Shown one piece after another: positions 23,695 through 32,042 of a stretch of DNA of 64,000 bases. How positions within the stretch are numbered: position 1 is the stretch's first letter; every line of letters starts with the position of its first letter. This DNA comes from Klebsiella indica (GTDB taxonomy: Bacteria; Pseudomonadota; Gammaproteobacteria; Enterobacterales; Enterobacteriaceae). The translations under genes and the position numbers were made by a program. The DNA is taken from the NCBI RefSeq assembly GCF_005860775.1, contig NZ_VCHQ01000027.1, positions 62,001 through 126,000 of the forward strand, read 5' to 3'. The notes under the pieces are model-generated. The model saw only the letters and a list, made by a program, of their open reading frames with translations, was not told the origin of the DNA and made no database searches.

Positions 23695-24795
23695 ATGCTA
23701 AAAGTTATTCAATCTCCAGCCAAATATCTCCAGGGCCCGGATGCATCCACGCTGTTTGGTCAGTACGCTAAAAACCTGGCGGACAGTTTTTTTGTGATCG
23801 CCGATGACTTCGTGATGAAGCTGGCGGGGGACAACGTGCTGAATGGCCTGAACAGCCACAACATCAGTTGCCATGCGGAGCGTTTTAATGGCGAGTGCAG
23901 CCATGTTGAAATCAATCGCCTGATCGCTATTCTGAAACAGCATGGTTGCCGCGGCGTGGTTGGCGTTGGCGGTGGCAAGACGCTTGATACGGCAAAAGCG
24001 ATTGGCTATTACCAGAAGCTGCCGGTAGTGGTTATTCCGACCATTGCTTCCACCGACGCGCCGACCAGCGCGCTGTCGGTCATCTACAGCGAAGCCGGTG
24101 AGTTCGAAGAGTATCTTATCTACCCGAAAAACCCGGATATGGTGGTGATGGATACGGCGATTATCGCTAAAGCGCCGGTACGCCTGCTGGTGGCAGGAAT
24201 GGGCGATGCGCTCTCGACCTGGTTTGAGGCGAAGGCCTGCTACGACGCCAGAGCCACCAGTATGGCGGGCGGACAGTCCACGGCGGCGGCTCTGAGCCTG
24301 GCGCGCCTGTGCTATGATACCTTGCTCGCGGAAGGCGAAAAAGCCCGTCTCGCCGCTCAGTCCGGCGTGGTGACCGATGCGCTGGAACGTATTATTGAAG
24401 CGAACACCTACCTCAGCGGCATTGGCTTTGAAAGTAGCGGTCTGGCCGCTGCGCACGCCATTCACAATGGTTTTACCATCCTCGAAGAGTGCCACCATTT
24501 GTATCACGGCGAAAAAGTGGCGTTTGGCACCCTGGCGCAGCTGGTGCTGCAAAATAGTCCGATGGAAGAGATTGAAACGGTGCTGAACTTCTGCCAGAAA
24601 GTCGGTCTGCCGGTCACGCTGGCGCAAATGGGTCTCAAAAAAGAGGGGATCGAAGGTAAAATCGAGGCGGTAGCAAAAGCGACCTGCGCCGAAGGCGAAA
24701 CCATCCACAATATGCCGTTCCCGGTCAGCGCACAGAGCGTCTATGCGGCGATTCTGACCGCCGATCTGCTGGGCCAGCAGTGGCTGGCGCGATAA
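23695..24795 (+). CDS. dhaD: DhaD, NAD-dependent glycerol dehydrogenase
   Basis: A 366-residue iron/zinc-containing alcohol dehydrogenase that oxidises glycerol to dihydroxyacetone with NAD+, feeding DhaKLM. The NAD-binding GVGGGKTLDTAKAIGYY (about 91-107), the PTIASTDAPTSALSVIY loop, and the metal-binding Asp and two His residues (GMGDALSTWFEA; AHAIHNGF; HLYHGEKVAFG) are all seen. The ATG at 23695 has GAGGG upstream and matches the Citrobacter protein start. It is nearly identical over most of its length to C. freundii DhaD as I remember it. dhaR follows in the same direction. Confidence 0.96.
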   Translation: MLKVIQSPAKYLQGPDASTLFGQYAKNLADSFFVIADDFVMKLAGDNVLNGLNSHNISCHAERFNGECSHVEINRLIAILKQHGCRGVVGVGGGKTLDTAKAIGYYQKLPVVVIPTIASTDAPTSALSVIYSEAGEFEEYLIYPKNPDMVVMDTAIIAKAPVRLLVAGMGDALSTWFEAKACYDARATSMAGGQSTAAALSLARLCYDTLLAEGEKARLAAQSGVVTDALERIIEANTYLSGIGFESSGLAAAHAIHNGFTILEECHHLYHGEKVAFGTLAQLVLQNSPMEEIETVLNFCQKVGLPVTLAQMGLKKEGIEGKIEAVAKATCAEGETIHNMPFPVSAQSVYAAILTADLLGQQWLAR

Positions 24796-24888
24796 TTTAT
24801 CGTCGGCCCCGGTGCGTTAAAGAGAAGGAGGGGGCCTCCTTTTCTGGCTGCCGCCGCGGAAAGGGAGAGAGGGGATGCAACAGCGGAA

Positions 24889-26808
24889 ATGGATATGATG
24901 GTGCAGACGCAGAGCTTGCCTTTGGTAATAACCCAGTCATGGCATCGCTGCAGCAAATTTATGCAGCGGGACACCTGGCGGGCGCCGCATCAGGCACAGG
25001 GACTGACTTTTGAATCAATTTGTCGGCGTAAGACAGCGCTGCTGACGATTGGCCAGGCGGCGCTGGAAGACGCCTGGGAGTTTATGGATAGTCGTCCCTG
25101 CGCGTTATTTATCCTCGATGAGTCTGCCTGTATTCTCAGCCGTTGCGGCGATCCGCAGACGCTCGCCCAACTGGCGGAACTGGGGTTTCTTGACGGCAGC
25201 TATTGCGCGGAAAGCATTATTGGTAGCTGTGCGCTTTCGCTGGCTTCTATGCTTGGGCAACCGGTTAAAACAACGGGCGATCAGCACTTTAAACAGGCTT
25301 TACATGCCTGGTCATTTAGCTCCACGCCGGTGTTTGATAACCATGGACGTCTGTTTGGCTCCATTTCGTTGTGCTGCCTGAGCGATGAGCAGGCGGTGGC
25401 TGACCTCTCTCTGACGCTGGCCATCGCGCGGGAAGTGGGCAACTCGCTGCTTACCGATAGCCTGTTGGCTGAGTCCAATCGTCATCTTAATCAGATGTAC
25501 GGTCTGCTGGAGAGTATGGACGACGGGGTGATGGCGTGGAATGAACAGGGTATTTTGCAGTTTCTTAACGTGCAGGCCGCGACGCTGCTGCATCTTGATG
25601 CGCAGGCCAGCCAGGGGAAAAATATCAACGAACTGGTGACGCTCCCGGCTCTGCTGCGCCGGGCGATTAAGCGCGCACGCGGGCTGAATCATGTGGAAGT
25701 CACCTTCGAGAGTCAGCATCAGTTTGTTGATGCGGTCATTACCCTTAAACCGATTGTCGAAGAGCAGGGCAACAGTTTTATTCTGCTGTTGCATCCGGTC
25801 GAACAGATGCGCCAGTTGATGACCAGCCAGTTGGGAAAAGTGAGCCATACCTTTGAACAGATGTCGGATGACGACCCGGAAACCCGGCGGCTGATCCACT
25901 TTGGTCGTCAGGCGGCGCGCGGCGCTTTTCCGGTGCTGTTGTGCGGTGAAGAAGGCGTGGGCAAAGAGTTGCTCAGCCAGGCTATCCATAATGAGAGCGA
26001 GCGGGGCGGCGGGCCCTATATCGCGGTTAACTGCCAGCTGTATGCTGACAGCGTTCTGGGGCAGGATTTTATGGGCAGCGCGCCGACGGACGATGAAAAT
26101 GGTCGTCTCAGCCGTCTTGAGCTGGCCAATGGCGGCACATTGTTTCTGGAAAAAATAGAGTATCTGGCGCCAGAGCTGCAATCCGCGCTGCTGCAGGTGA
26201 TCAAGCAGGGGGTGTTAACGCGCCTTGATGCGCGTCGACTGATTCCGGTGGATGTTAAGGTGATTGCCACTACCACCGTCGATCTCGCCAATCTGGTGGA
26301 GCAAAACCGTTTTAGCCGTCAGCTTTATTACGCATTGCACTCCTTTGAAATTATTATTCCCCCGCTACGGGCGCGGCGGAACAGTATACCGTCGCTGGTG
26401 CATAATCGCCTGAAGAGCCTGGAGAAGCGTTTTTCCTCACGGCTGAAGGTGGATGATGATGCGCTGGCGCAACTGGTGGCCTACTCCTGGCCGGGCAATG
26501 ATTTTGAACTTAACAGCGTGATTGAGAATATCGCCATCAGCAGCGATAACGGCCATATTCGCCTGAGCAATCTGCCGGAGTATCTGTTTGCCGAACGGCC
26601 TGGTGCAGACGTGAGCTCGTCACTGTTGCCTGCCAGCCTGACCTTTAGCGCCATTGAGAAAGAGGCGATTATTCACGCCGCCCGCGTCACCAGCGGGCGG
26701 GTACAGGAGATGTCGCAACTGCTGAATATTGGTCGCACCACCCTGTGGCGCAAAATGAAGCAGTACGATATCGACGCCAGTCAGTTTAAGCGCAAGCGTG
26801 TTGAGTAG
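24889..26808 (+). CDS. dhaR: DhaR, activator of the dha regulon
   Basis: A 639-residue enhancer-binding-protein-like activator. It has an N-terminal GAF-type sensor part (about 50-190), a PAS-like segment (about 205-315: MYGLLESMDDGVMAWNEQG), an AAA+ domain and a C-terminal Fis-type HTH (RVQEMSQLLNIGRTTLWRKMKQ). The AAA+ part has a Walker A-like CGEEGVGKELL. The GAFTGA loop that contacts sigma-54 is absent (DFMGSAP occupies its place), so it should act on sigma-70 promoters, as known for DhaR. DhaK and DhaL modulate it in E. coli. Several ATG codons cluster at 24889-24898, so the exact start is uncertain. Confidence 0.94.
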   Translation: MDMMVQTQSLPLVITQSWHRCSKFMQRDTWRAPHQAQGLTFESICRRKTALLTIGQAALEDAWEFMDSRPCALFILDESACILSRCGDPQTLAQLAELGFLDGSYCAESIIGSCALSLASMLGQPVKTTGDQHFKQALHAWSFSSTPVFDNHGRLFGSISLCCLSDEQAVADLSLTLAIAREVGNSLLTDSLLAESNRHLNQMYGLLESMDDGVMAWNEQGILQFLNVQAATLLHLDAQASQGKNINELVTLPALLRRAIKRARGLNHVEVTFESQHQFVDAVITLKPIVEEQGNSFILLLHPVEQMRQLMTSQLGKVSHTFEQMSDDDPETRRLIHFGRQAARGAFPVLLCGEEGVGKELLSQAIHNESERGGGPYIAVNCQLYADSVLGQDFMGSAPTDDENGRLSRLELANGGTLFLEKIEYLAPELQSALLQVIKQGVLTRLDARRLIPVDVKVIATTTVDLANLVEQNRFSRQLYYALHSFEIIIPPLRARRNSIPSLVHNRLKSLEKRFSSRLKVDDDALAQLVAYSWPGNDFELNSVIENIAISSDNGHIRLSNLPEYLFAERPGADVSSSLLPASLTFSAIEKEAIIHAARVTSGRVQEMSQLLNIGRTTLWRKMKQYDIDASQFKRKRVE

Positions 26809-26982
26809 TCTTTTCCCTGCTTGTCCTGGCCGCAGTCATGGCCCCCGTTGTGCAGAAAATCGCCACGCAAGCGTTTGACTGCGGTCTGAATCAAATAAAG
26901 GCAACGATCTCTTTGATACCCCGACTGACCTGGGTCCATAGTATAAGCAGTTCACGACATGGTTAATTTTAAGGATAAGAGC

Positions 26983-27282
26983 ATGCCAACAGCGATAGAT
27001 AAAGCCCTGGATTTTATTGGCGGTATGAACACGTCGGCGTCAGTACCTCATACCATGGATGAAAGTACAGCTAAGGGAATTTTGAAATATTTGCACGAGT
27101 TAGGGGTGCCAGCCAGCGCTGCCGATGTGATGGCGCGAGGTGAAAAAGAGGGGTGGAATAGCGGGTTCACGAAAAAAGTCGCCGGATGGGCGGATAAAAT
27201 CGCCTCCGGCGAGCGCATTATTATCAAAAACCCGGAGTTCTTCACTTCTTATATGCGGGAGCAGCTTCAGGCGCTGGTCTGA
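26983..27282 (+). CDS. YoaC-like small protein (DUF1889)
   Basis: A 99-residue soluble, mostly helical protein starting MPTAIDKALDFIGGMN. It contains MDESTAKGILKYLHELGVPASAADV and ends KNPEFFTSYMREQLQALV, which matches my memory of the YoaC/DUF1889 family. Function is unknown. The ATG at 26983 has AAGGAT upstream; an in-frame codon at 26959 lacks one. It is not in this position in E. coli, so it belongs to the accessory block between yqjH and ileX. A strong terminator follows at 27329-27364. The family call is from memory. Confidence 0.8.
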   Translation: MPTAIDKALDFIGGMNTSASVPHTMDESTAKGILKYLHELGVPASAADVMARGEKEGWNSGFTKKVAGWADKIASGERIIIKNPEFFTSYMREQLQALV

Positions 27283-27328
27283 GCCGATTGTGTGAAAAAA
27301 CGGCGATATCTTGTGGGTATCGTGTAAA

Positions 27329-27364
27329 ACAGAAGGCGTTGCGATTTCCGGCAACGCCTTCTGT
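27329..27364. terminator. Terminator after yoaC-like gene
   Basis: ACAGAAGGCGTTGC (from 27329) pairs with GCAACGCCTTCTGT (to 27364) around GATTTCCG, a 14-bp perfect stem, followed by TGTATT. It lies 47 bp beyond the stop codon. Confidence 0.8.
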
Positions 27365-27612
27365 TGTATTGGCGGCTCCAGCCAGGGTTGCACAAACGGT
27401 AGACTCCTCCTGAAAAGCGCGTTGCCAAACGTCAAGCGTAACGCGACTCCGCCTGATGCTGGCAGTCTGATGTTAAATTCAGCCTCAGAGAGGCAGATTT
27501 TTATTGCCATACCGATGTTGGGAGAGGCCAAAAGGGCCGCACAGGAAACAGGGCGGAACGTGCCTAACGGGACAGAACCGAACAACGATAGCTCGTCGGC
27601 GGAGGAGCCTCT
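27365..27612. other. Gene-free stretch between the yoaC terminator and the GntR gene
   Basis: About 250 bp, together with the preceding terminator, separates the yoaC-like gene from the convergent GntR gene. Open frames cross it on both strands, but none has a ribosome site or recognisable domain, and the longest runs antisense into yoaC. It may be the scar of an insertion or deletion at the edge of the accessory cassette. I see no inverted repeats of an IS. Confidence 0.4.
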
Positions 27613-28248
27613 TTACCCGTTCCGTCTGGGATTATCTTCCTGCAGGATGTGCTGCCGTAAAAGTTGTGCCAGCGCAGCCGCATCTTTCCGTTCAATGGCG
27701 GCCACCATTGCAAAATGCTCTTCTGATGACTGAACGATTCTGGCGTGAGAGTTCCATTGCCCCAGGGCTGCGGAAGGTACCCGGCTGCGTAATTCAAAAA
27801 TAAGTTCAATCATGTCCTGATTAGAGCAAGGGGCGAGAAGCGCGCGGTGGAAACTGAGATTAGATTCATACTGCTGCAGTAGCGTGCCGTACTGGGTGTA
27901 GTGCTCGAACAGCTCCGCACACTGGCGCAGGGTATCCAACTGCTGTGGTTGAATATGCTCCACGATATCGGCTGCCGAGGCACTTTCGAGGATTGCCCGG
28001 ATGGAAGAAATGTTACGGCGTTGCTGCTCATTAGGCGTATAAACATGGTAGCCCCGGTTTGGGACATGTTGCACCAGACGTTCAATAACCAATTGATCCA
28101 ACGCCCGGCGTACTTCGCTGCGCGTGCATTGATACCGTTCAGCCAGCTCAACCTGCTTCAGCCATGAACCTGGCTGAAATTCCCCGGTATTGATGTCCAT
28201 CGCGAGGCGATTGGCGACATGCACCAGTGCGCTTTTGCGGTGCGTCAT
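27613..28248 (-). CDS. GntR-family (FCD) transcriptional regulator
   Basis: A 211-residue GntR regulator. The winged HTH (about 8-72: LKQVELAERYQCTRSEVRRALDQLVIERLVQHVPNRGYHV) is followed by an FCD ligand domain (about 78-205) with conserved Asp/Arg and His residues (SNLSFHRALLAPCSNQDMIEL; SSEEHFAMVAAI). It is divergent from the hydrolase gene at 28487, across a gap with a 16-bp perfect palindrome. That layout suggests it controls the downstream cassette of two hydrolases and an ABC importer. FCD regulators usually sense small carboxylic acids, so the effector may be a product of the cassette enzymes. No symbol is known to me. Confidence 0.88.
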   Translation of the reverse strand: MTHRKSALVHVANRLAMDINTGEFQPGSWLKQVELAERYQCTRSEVRRALDQLVIERLVQHVPNRGYHVYTPNEQQRRNISSIRAILESASAADIVEHIQPQQLDTLRQCAELFEHYTQYGTLLQQYESNLSFHRALLAPCSNQDMIELIFELRSRVPSAALGQWNSHARIVQSSEEHFAMVAAIERKDAAALAQLLRQHILQEDNPRRNG

Positions 28249-28418
28249 ATCTTCTGTTCCTTCTGCTGTTTCCTGTGATTTTATGCTGCTGTCCCCGCTT
28301 CTGATAATGGCGGGTTCACTGTTTTTTCGCCAGCGTAAACAATGTCGTTATCGTTTTTTTATCTGCCAGGAGGGGAATTGTGGCATGAGTCATATCTTTT
28401 GTTAATAAATTGTTTTTT

Positions 28419-28434
28419 AAATTGGCGCCAATTT
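28419..28434. promoter_or_regulatory. Candidate operator upstream of the hydrolase-transporter cassette
   Basis: The 16-bp perfect palindrome AAATTGGCGCCAATTT lies in the divergent gap between the GntR gene and the hydrolase gene, 53 bp before the chosen start. It is a natural candidate binding site for the neighbouring GntR regulator. That link is inference. Confidence 0.5.
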
Positions 28435-28486
28435 TGGTTTTATGTTTGAATCGAATTTAAACAGCGACAAAATAGGCAAGAGATTT

Positions 28487-29347
28487 ATGCAACAAAATGA
28501 TATTAAAGAGAATTCAGAAGATGCTGCCGTGCGTAGTATGGCGCTTTACTATCGTGGCAGTACTACCATCTTTTCCAGTCAACGCGATCCTCGCTTTCAG
28601 TACTGCCTGTATGTCCCGCCGGGCTTTGATGGTGACAAGAACGGGTACCGTTTGATTGTTGCGATGCACGGTACCGGGCGTTCGATGGTCCAGTATCGCG
28701 ATGCTTTTGCCGAATTCGCCCGCTATAACCGTTGTGTCGTGCTGGCGCCTCTGTTCCCGGTAGGGCCGCTGGGCGACGGCAATTCTCACGGTTTTAAGTA
28801 CATTATCGAACAGGATATCCGCTACGACCTGGTGCTGCTGGCGATGATTGACGAAGTCAGTGCCTTACTGGGGTATGACTTTGGCCAGTTTCTGTTGTTT
28901 GGGTACTCAGGGGGGGGACATTTTGCTCATCGTTTTCTCTATATCCATCCTGAAAAATTGCTCGGCGTCTCTATCGGTGCGCCGGGGTCCGTTACGTTAC
29001 TTGATAACAATAAGGCCTGGTGGCCAGGCGTGCAGAACTTTGAGCAACTGTTCGGTAATCCACTGAATTACCGTGCGCTACGCGAAGTGGCGGTACAGCT
29101 TGTGGTGGGGAAAGTGGATCTCGAAACCTGGGAAATTACGCATAAACCTGGTGGTCGCTACTACATGCCTGGCTGTAATGATGCCGGAACCACCCGTATC
29201 GAACGCAACACGGCTTTGTTGAACAGCCTGCGCGAACAGGGTGTCGACGCCGTTCAGGATATTGTGCCGAACGTCGGTCATGACGGGATGAAAGTTCTGG
29301 AGCAGGTAAAAGATTTCTTCCTGCGCGTTTTGCAGACACATCGCTGA
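28487..29347 (+). CDS. Alpha/beta hydrolase (esterase/peptidase-like), substrate unknown
   Basis: A 286-residue cytoplasmic alpha/beta-hydrolase with no signal peptide. The oxyanion-hole motif is HGTG (61-64), the nucleophile elbow GYSGGG has Ser141, and the probable acid and base are Asp211 (VGKVDLE) and His265 (VGHDG). The triad is therefore complete. The start at 28487 has AGGCAAGAG upstream; an in-frame ATG at 28442 lacks a site and would add 15 residues. It is followed after 12 bp by the C45 hydrolase gene and then the ABC genes, so it is probably the first gene of a six-gene operon. Likely chemistry is ester or amide cleavage of the imported compound; this is inference. Confidence 0.85.
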   Translation: MQQNDIKENSEDAAVRSMALYYRGSTTIFSSQRDPRFQYCLYVPPGFDGDKNGYRLIVAMHGTGRSMVQYRDAFAEFARYNRCVVLAPLFPVGPLGDGNSHGFKYIIEQDIRYDLVLLAMIDEVSALLGYDFGQFLLFGYSGGGHFAHRFLYIHPEKLLGVSIGAPGSVTLLDNNKAWWPGVQNFEQLFGNPLNYRALREVAVQLVVGKVDLETWEITHKPGGRYYMPGCNDAGTTRIERNTALLNSLREQGVDAVQDIVPNVGHDGMKVLEQVKDFFLRVLQTHR

Positions 29348-29359
29348 GGAGCAAACAAC

Positions 29360-30466
29360 GTGACGCAACCTTTTCCGTTAATTGAAATTTCCGGTACACC
29401 GTATGAGCGCGGTTGCCAGTATGGCGAACAGGCAAAAGCGCGAATTCACGCCAGCGTCGCCATCTATGGTGACCAGCTTGATGCTCTGCATATTCGCCGC
29501 GAGCAGCGCGACGATCTTATCAACAGTTTCAGCGCCATCATCCACAATTTCGACGCCGATTATCTTGATGAGATGCGGGGAATTTCTGCCGCGTCCGGCG
29601 TGCCGCTGGACGCCATTATTATGATTAATGCCCGCACCGAGGTGATCGCTCAGGCGCGCAACCTGCAATGCTGTACCACGCCGCATGACAACACGATAAA
29701 AGACGGCTGTACCGGCGCGGTGATCCTGCCGGATCGCAGCCGCCACGGCAAACTTATCCACGGGCAGAACTGGGACTGGCGCGCCGAATGCGCAGAGAGT
29801 TCCGTGGTGGTGAAGATCAAACGCGAGCAGGGACCGGATGTGCTGACTTTCGTTGAGGCCGGAGGGCTTGGCCGCAGCGGTATGAACAGCGCGGGCATCG
29901 CCATTACCGCCAACTATCTACGCTGTGAGCGCGACTATCGGCAGCAGGGTGTCCCGCTGTCGCTGATTCGACGTAAAGCGCTGGAACAGCAACATATGGC
30001 GTTAGCGATGAGAGTGGTTGCCACCACGCCGAAGTCCTGCTCCAACAATATGATCCTCAGTACCAAAGAAGGTTTCGCCATCGACTTTGAATGCGCGCCG
30101 GACGAGAGCTTCACCCTGTATCCGCAAAACGGTCTGTTAGTGCATGCCAACCACTGGGACAGCTTAGCTGCGCGTGGAAAAGTCCGTGAAGAGGGAATTG
30201 AAGCGTCCCCCGATTCGCTTTACCGAGGATGGCGCGTTAGCGAACTGCTGAACGGTATAGAAAAACCCGGAGAAGAGGCGATGAAAAATGCCTTTTTTGA
30301 TGATTTCGGTTTCCCCTATTCGGTGTGCCGCCCGCCACGTCCTGGTTTTAGCAGCGATTTGTCCGCCACCGTGGCGATGATTGTGATGACTCCTGCCGAT
30401 GGCGTGATGGATGTCGCGCCGCTTCCGGCGCTGAATCGTAACTTTACGCGTTACACGCTCAACTAA
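29360..30466 (+). CDS. C45-family Ntn hydrolase (acyl-CoA:6-APA acyltransferase-like)
   Basis: A 368-residue protein of the isopenicillin N acyltransferase-like Ntn-hydrolase family. The conserved MINARTEV motif (88-95) and the autoprocessing site DG-CT (115-118) are present, so cleavage before Cys117 would expose the N-terminal nucleophile. Also present are GQNWDWR (about 135-141) and GGLGRSGMNSAGIAIT. Such enzymes cleave or transfer acyl groups on amide bonds. No signal peptide is seen, so it acts in the cytoplasm. The start is GTG with GAGGAG upstream. It lies between an alpha/beta hydrolase and a peptide-type ABC importer, pointing to cleavage of an imported acylated amine or peptide. Bacterial members are mostly uncharacterised. 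Confidence 0.9.
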   Translation: MTQPFPLIEISGTPYERGCQYGEQAKARIHASVAIYGDQLDALHIRREQRDDLINSFSAIIHNFDADYLDEMRGISAASGVPLDAIIMINARTEVIAQARNLQCCTTPHDNTIKDGCTGAVILPDRSRHGKLIHGQNWDWRAECAESSVVVKIKREQGPDVLTFVEAGGLGRSGMNSAGIAITANYLRCERDYRQQGVPLSLIRRKALEQQHMALAMRVVATTPKSCSNNMILSTKEGFAIDFECAPDESFTLYPQNGLLVHANHWDSLAARGKVREEGIEASPDSLYRGWRVSELLNGIEKPGEEAMKNAFFDDFGFPYSVCRPPRPGFSSDLSATVAMIVMTPADGVMDVAPLPALNRNFTRYTLN

Positions 30467-30479
30467 TAGAGAGGCTGGT

Positions 30480-32024
30480 ATGAAAAAGTTTTTATTTGCG
30501 GTGGCTCTGCTCATGCCGGGAGTGATGGCGCAGGCGGCTGACACCCAAGTTATTCGTTTCGCCCTCAATCAGGATATCCGCAGCAGTCAGCCCGGCGTCA
30601 ACCGCGACGGCAATACCGACGATGTGCTGATGCACGTGGTGGAAGGGCTGGTCGGGTATCGTGAGAATGGTACGGTCGGACCGATGCTGTCCTCATCATG
30701 GGATGTTAGTGATGGGGGGAAAACCTACACTTTTCATCTGCGCGAGGGGGTGCAATTTCACAATGGTGACACCATGACGGCGCAGGATGTGGTGTGGAGC
30801 TGGAAGCACTGGAACGATCCGAAAACTCAGTGGCGATGTTTGCGTGAATTTGACGGCAGTGGCCTGATTCACGTGACTGACGTCAGCGCGCCGAATAAGA
30901 ACACGGTGGTTATGAAGCTGGAAAAACCGGTGGTGCTGTTCCTTGATACGCTGGCCCGTACTGATTGCGGCGCGGCAGCCGTGATCAGTCCGAAATCGGT
31001 GGCGTCAGATGGTTCCTGGATTGCGCCGATAGGTACCGGCCCCTTTATGTTTGGTGACTGGAAGCATGGCGAATATGTTTCTCTGAAACGATTTGCCGAT
31101 TACAGCGCTTTGCCGGGAAAACCGGATGGCTTTGTCGGCGGTAAAAAAGCGCTGGTGGATGAGGTGCGCTTTATGACCGTCCCGGATGCGGCGACGGTGA
31201 AAGCCGGTCTGCAATCCGGAGCCGTGGATCTGGCCCAGGTCAGCCCGATTGACGGCAGTGACCTGAAAAAAGATCCCAATATCGTCCTCGAAGTGGCGCC
31301 GAACGCCCAGCGTCACGTCATGTTGATTCAGACTAACGATCCGCTGCTGAAAAACGTCAAGCTGCGCCAGGCGATAGCCTCTGCGCTTGACAGCGAACAG
31401 ATCGCGCTTGGTACCAGTCAGAATATGGCACATGCGTCCAACTCCAATATTTCCGTGTCCTCGGCGTTTTACAGCAATGTTCAGAAGCAAGGGTACAAAT
31501 ACGATCCGGCACGTACCGCGCAACTGCTGAAAGAGGCTGGCTATAAGGGGCAACCGCTGGAGATTATCGCCAATAAACGCGCCACCGTGCCGAGTTTTGA
31601 TATGGCGATAATCATCCAGGCGATGCTGCAAGGCGCGGGGATCAATGCTCATGTGACCACGATGGAGTGGGCGACGCAACTGGAGCGTTATCAGTCCGGA
31701 CGTTATCAGATGATGACTTTCACCTACTCTGCGCGCTTCAATCCTGCGCTGGCTTTTGAGCAGATTACTGGCGACAAAGCCAAACAGAAACGCAAAGTGT
31801 GGGGGAACCCCGAGGCTATTGCGATGACCGACAAACTGGCTACCCTCGACGATCCGGCGCAAATCCAGGCCGTGACGGATAAACTCCATCAACTGATGAT
31901 TGCGGATGTCCCGCTGATTATCTTCTATCCGGGGCTGGATATTGTCGCTCACCGTAAGGCGATCAGCGGTTATAAATCCTGGCTGGCGGCAGCCGCGAGG
32001 TTGTGGAATGTCAGCAAGGCCTGA
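30480..32024 (+). CDS. ABC importer periplasmic binding protein (peptide/opine type, SBP_bac_5)
   Basis: A 514-residue substrate-binding protein of the DppA/OppA cluster. It has a Sec signal peptide (MKKFLFAVALLMPGVMAQA, cut before ADT). The mature protein shows family stretches such as GLVGYRENG, LSSSWDVSDGGKTYTFHLREGVQFHNGD and GTGPFMF. It would capture a peptide-like or other amphipathic ligand in the periplasm. It starts 13 bp after the C45 gene and 18 bp before the first permease. The ligand cannot be read from sequence; relatives bind dipeptides, opines, nickel complexes or acyl-amides. Confidence 0.92.
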   Translation: MKKFLFAVALLMPGVMAQAADTQVIRFALNQDIRSSQPGVNRDGNTDDVLMHVVEGLVGYRENGTVGPMLSSSWDVSDGGKTYTFHLREGVQFHNGDTMTAQDVVWSWKHWNDPKTQWRCLREFDGSGLIHVTDVSAPNKNTVVMKLEKPVVLFLDTLARTDCGAAAVISPKSVASDGSWIAPIGTGPFMFGDWKHGEYVSLKRFADYSALPGKPDGFVGGKKALVDEVRFMTVPDAATVKAGLQSGAVDLAQVSPIDGSDLKKDPNIVLEVAPNAQRHVMLIQTNDPLLKNVKLRQAIASALDSEQIALGTSQNMAHASNSNISVSSAFYSNVQKQGYKYDPARTAQLLKEAGYKGQPLEIIANKRATVPSFDMAIIIQAMLQGAGINAHVTTMEWATQLERYQSGRYQMMTFTYSARFNPALAFEQITGDKAKQKRKVWGNPEAIAMTDKLATLDDPAQIQAVTDKLHQLMIADVPLIIFYPGLDIVAHRKAISGYKSWLAAAARLWNVSKA

Positions 32025-32042
32025 TGAGATAAGGAGACGCAC

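Noticed and set aside
27100-27585. 161-codon minus-strand frame overlapping the yoaC-like gene
   Set aside because: It runs antisense through yoaC and its terminator hairpin, and has no family features.
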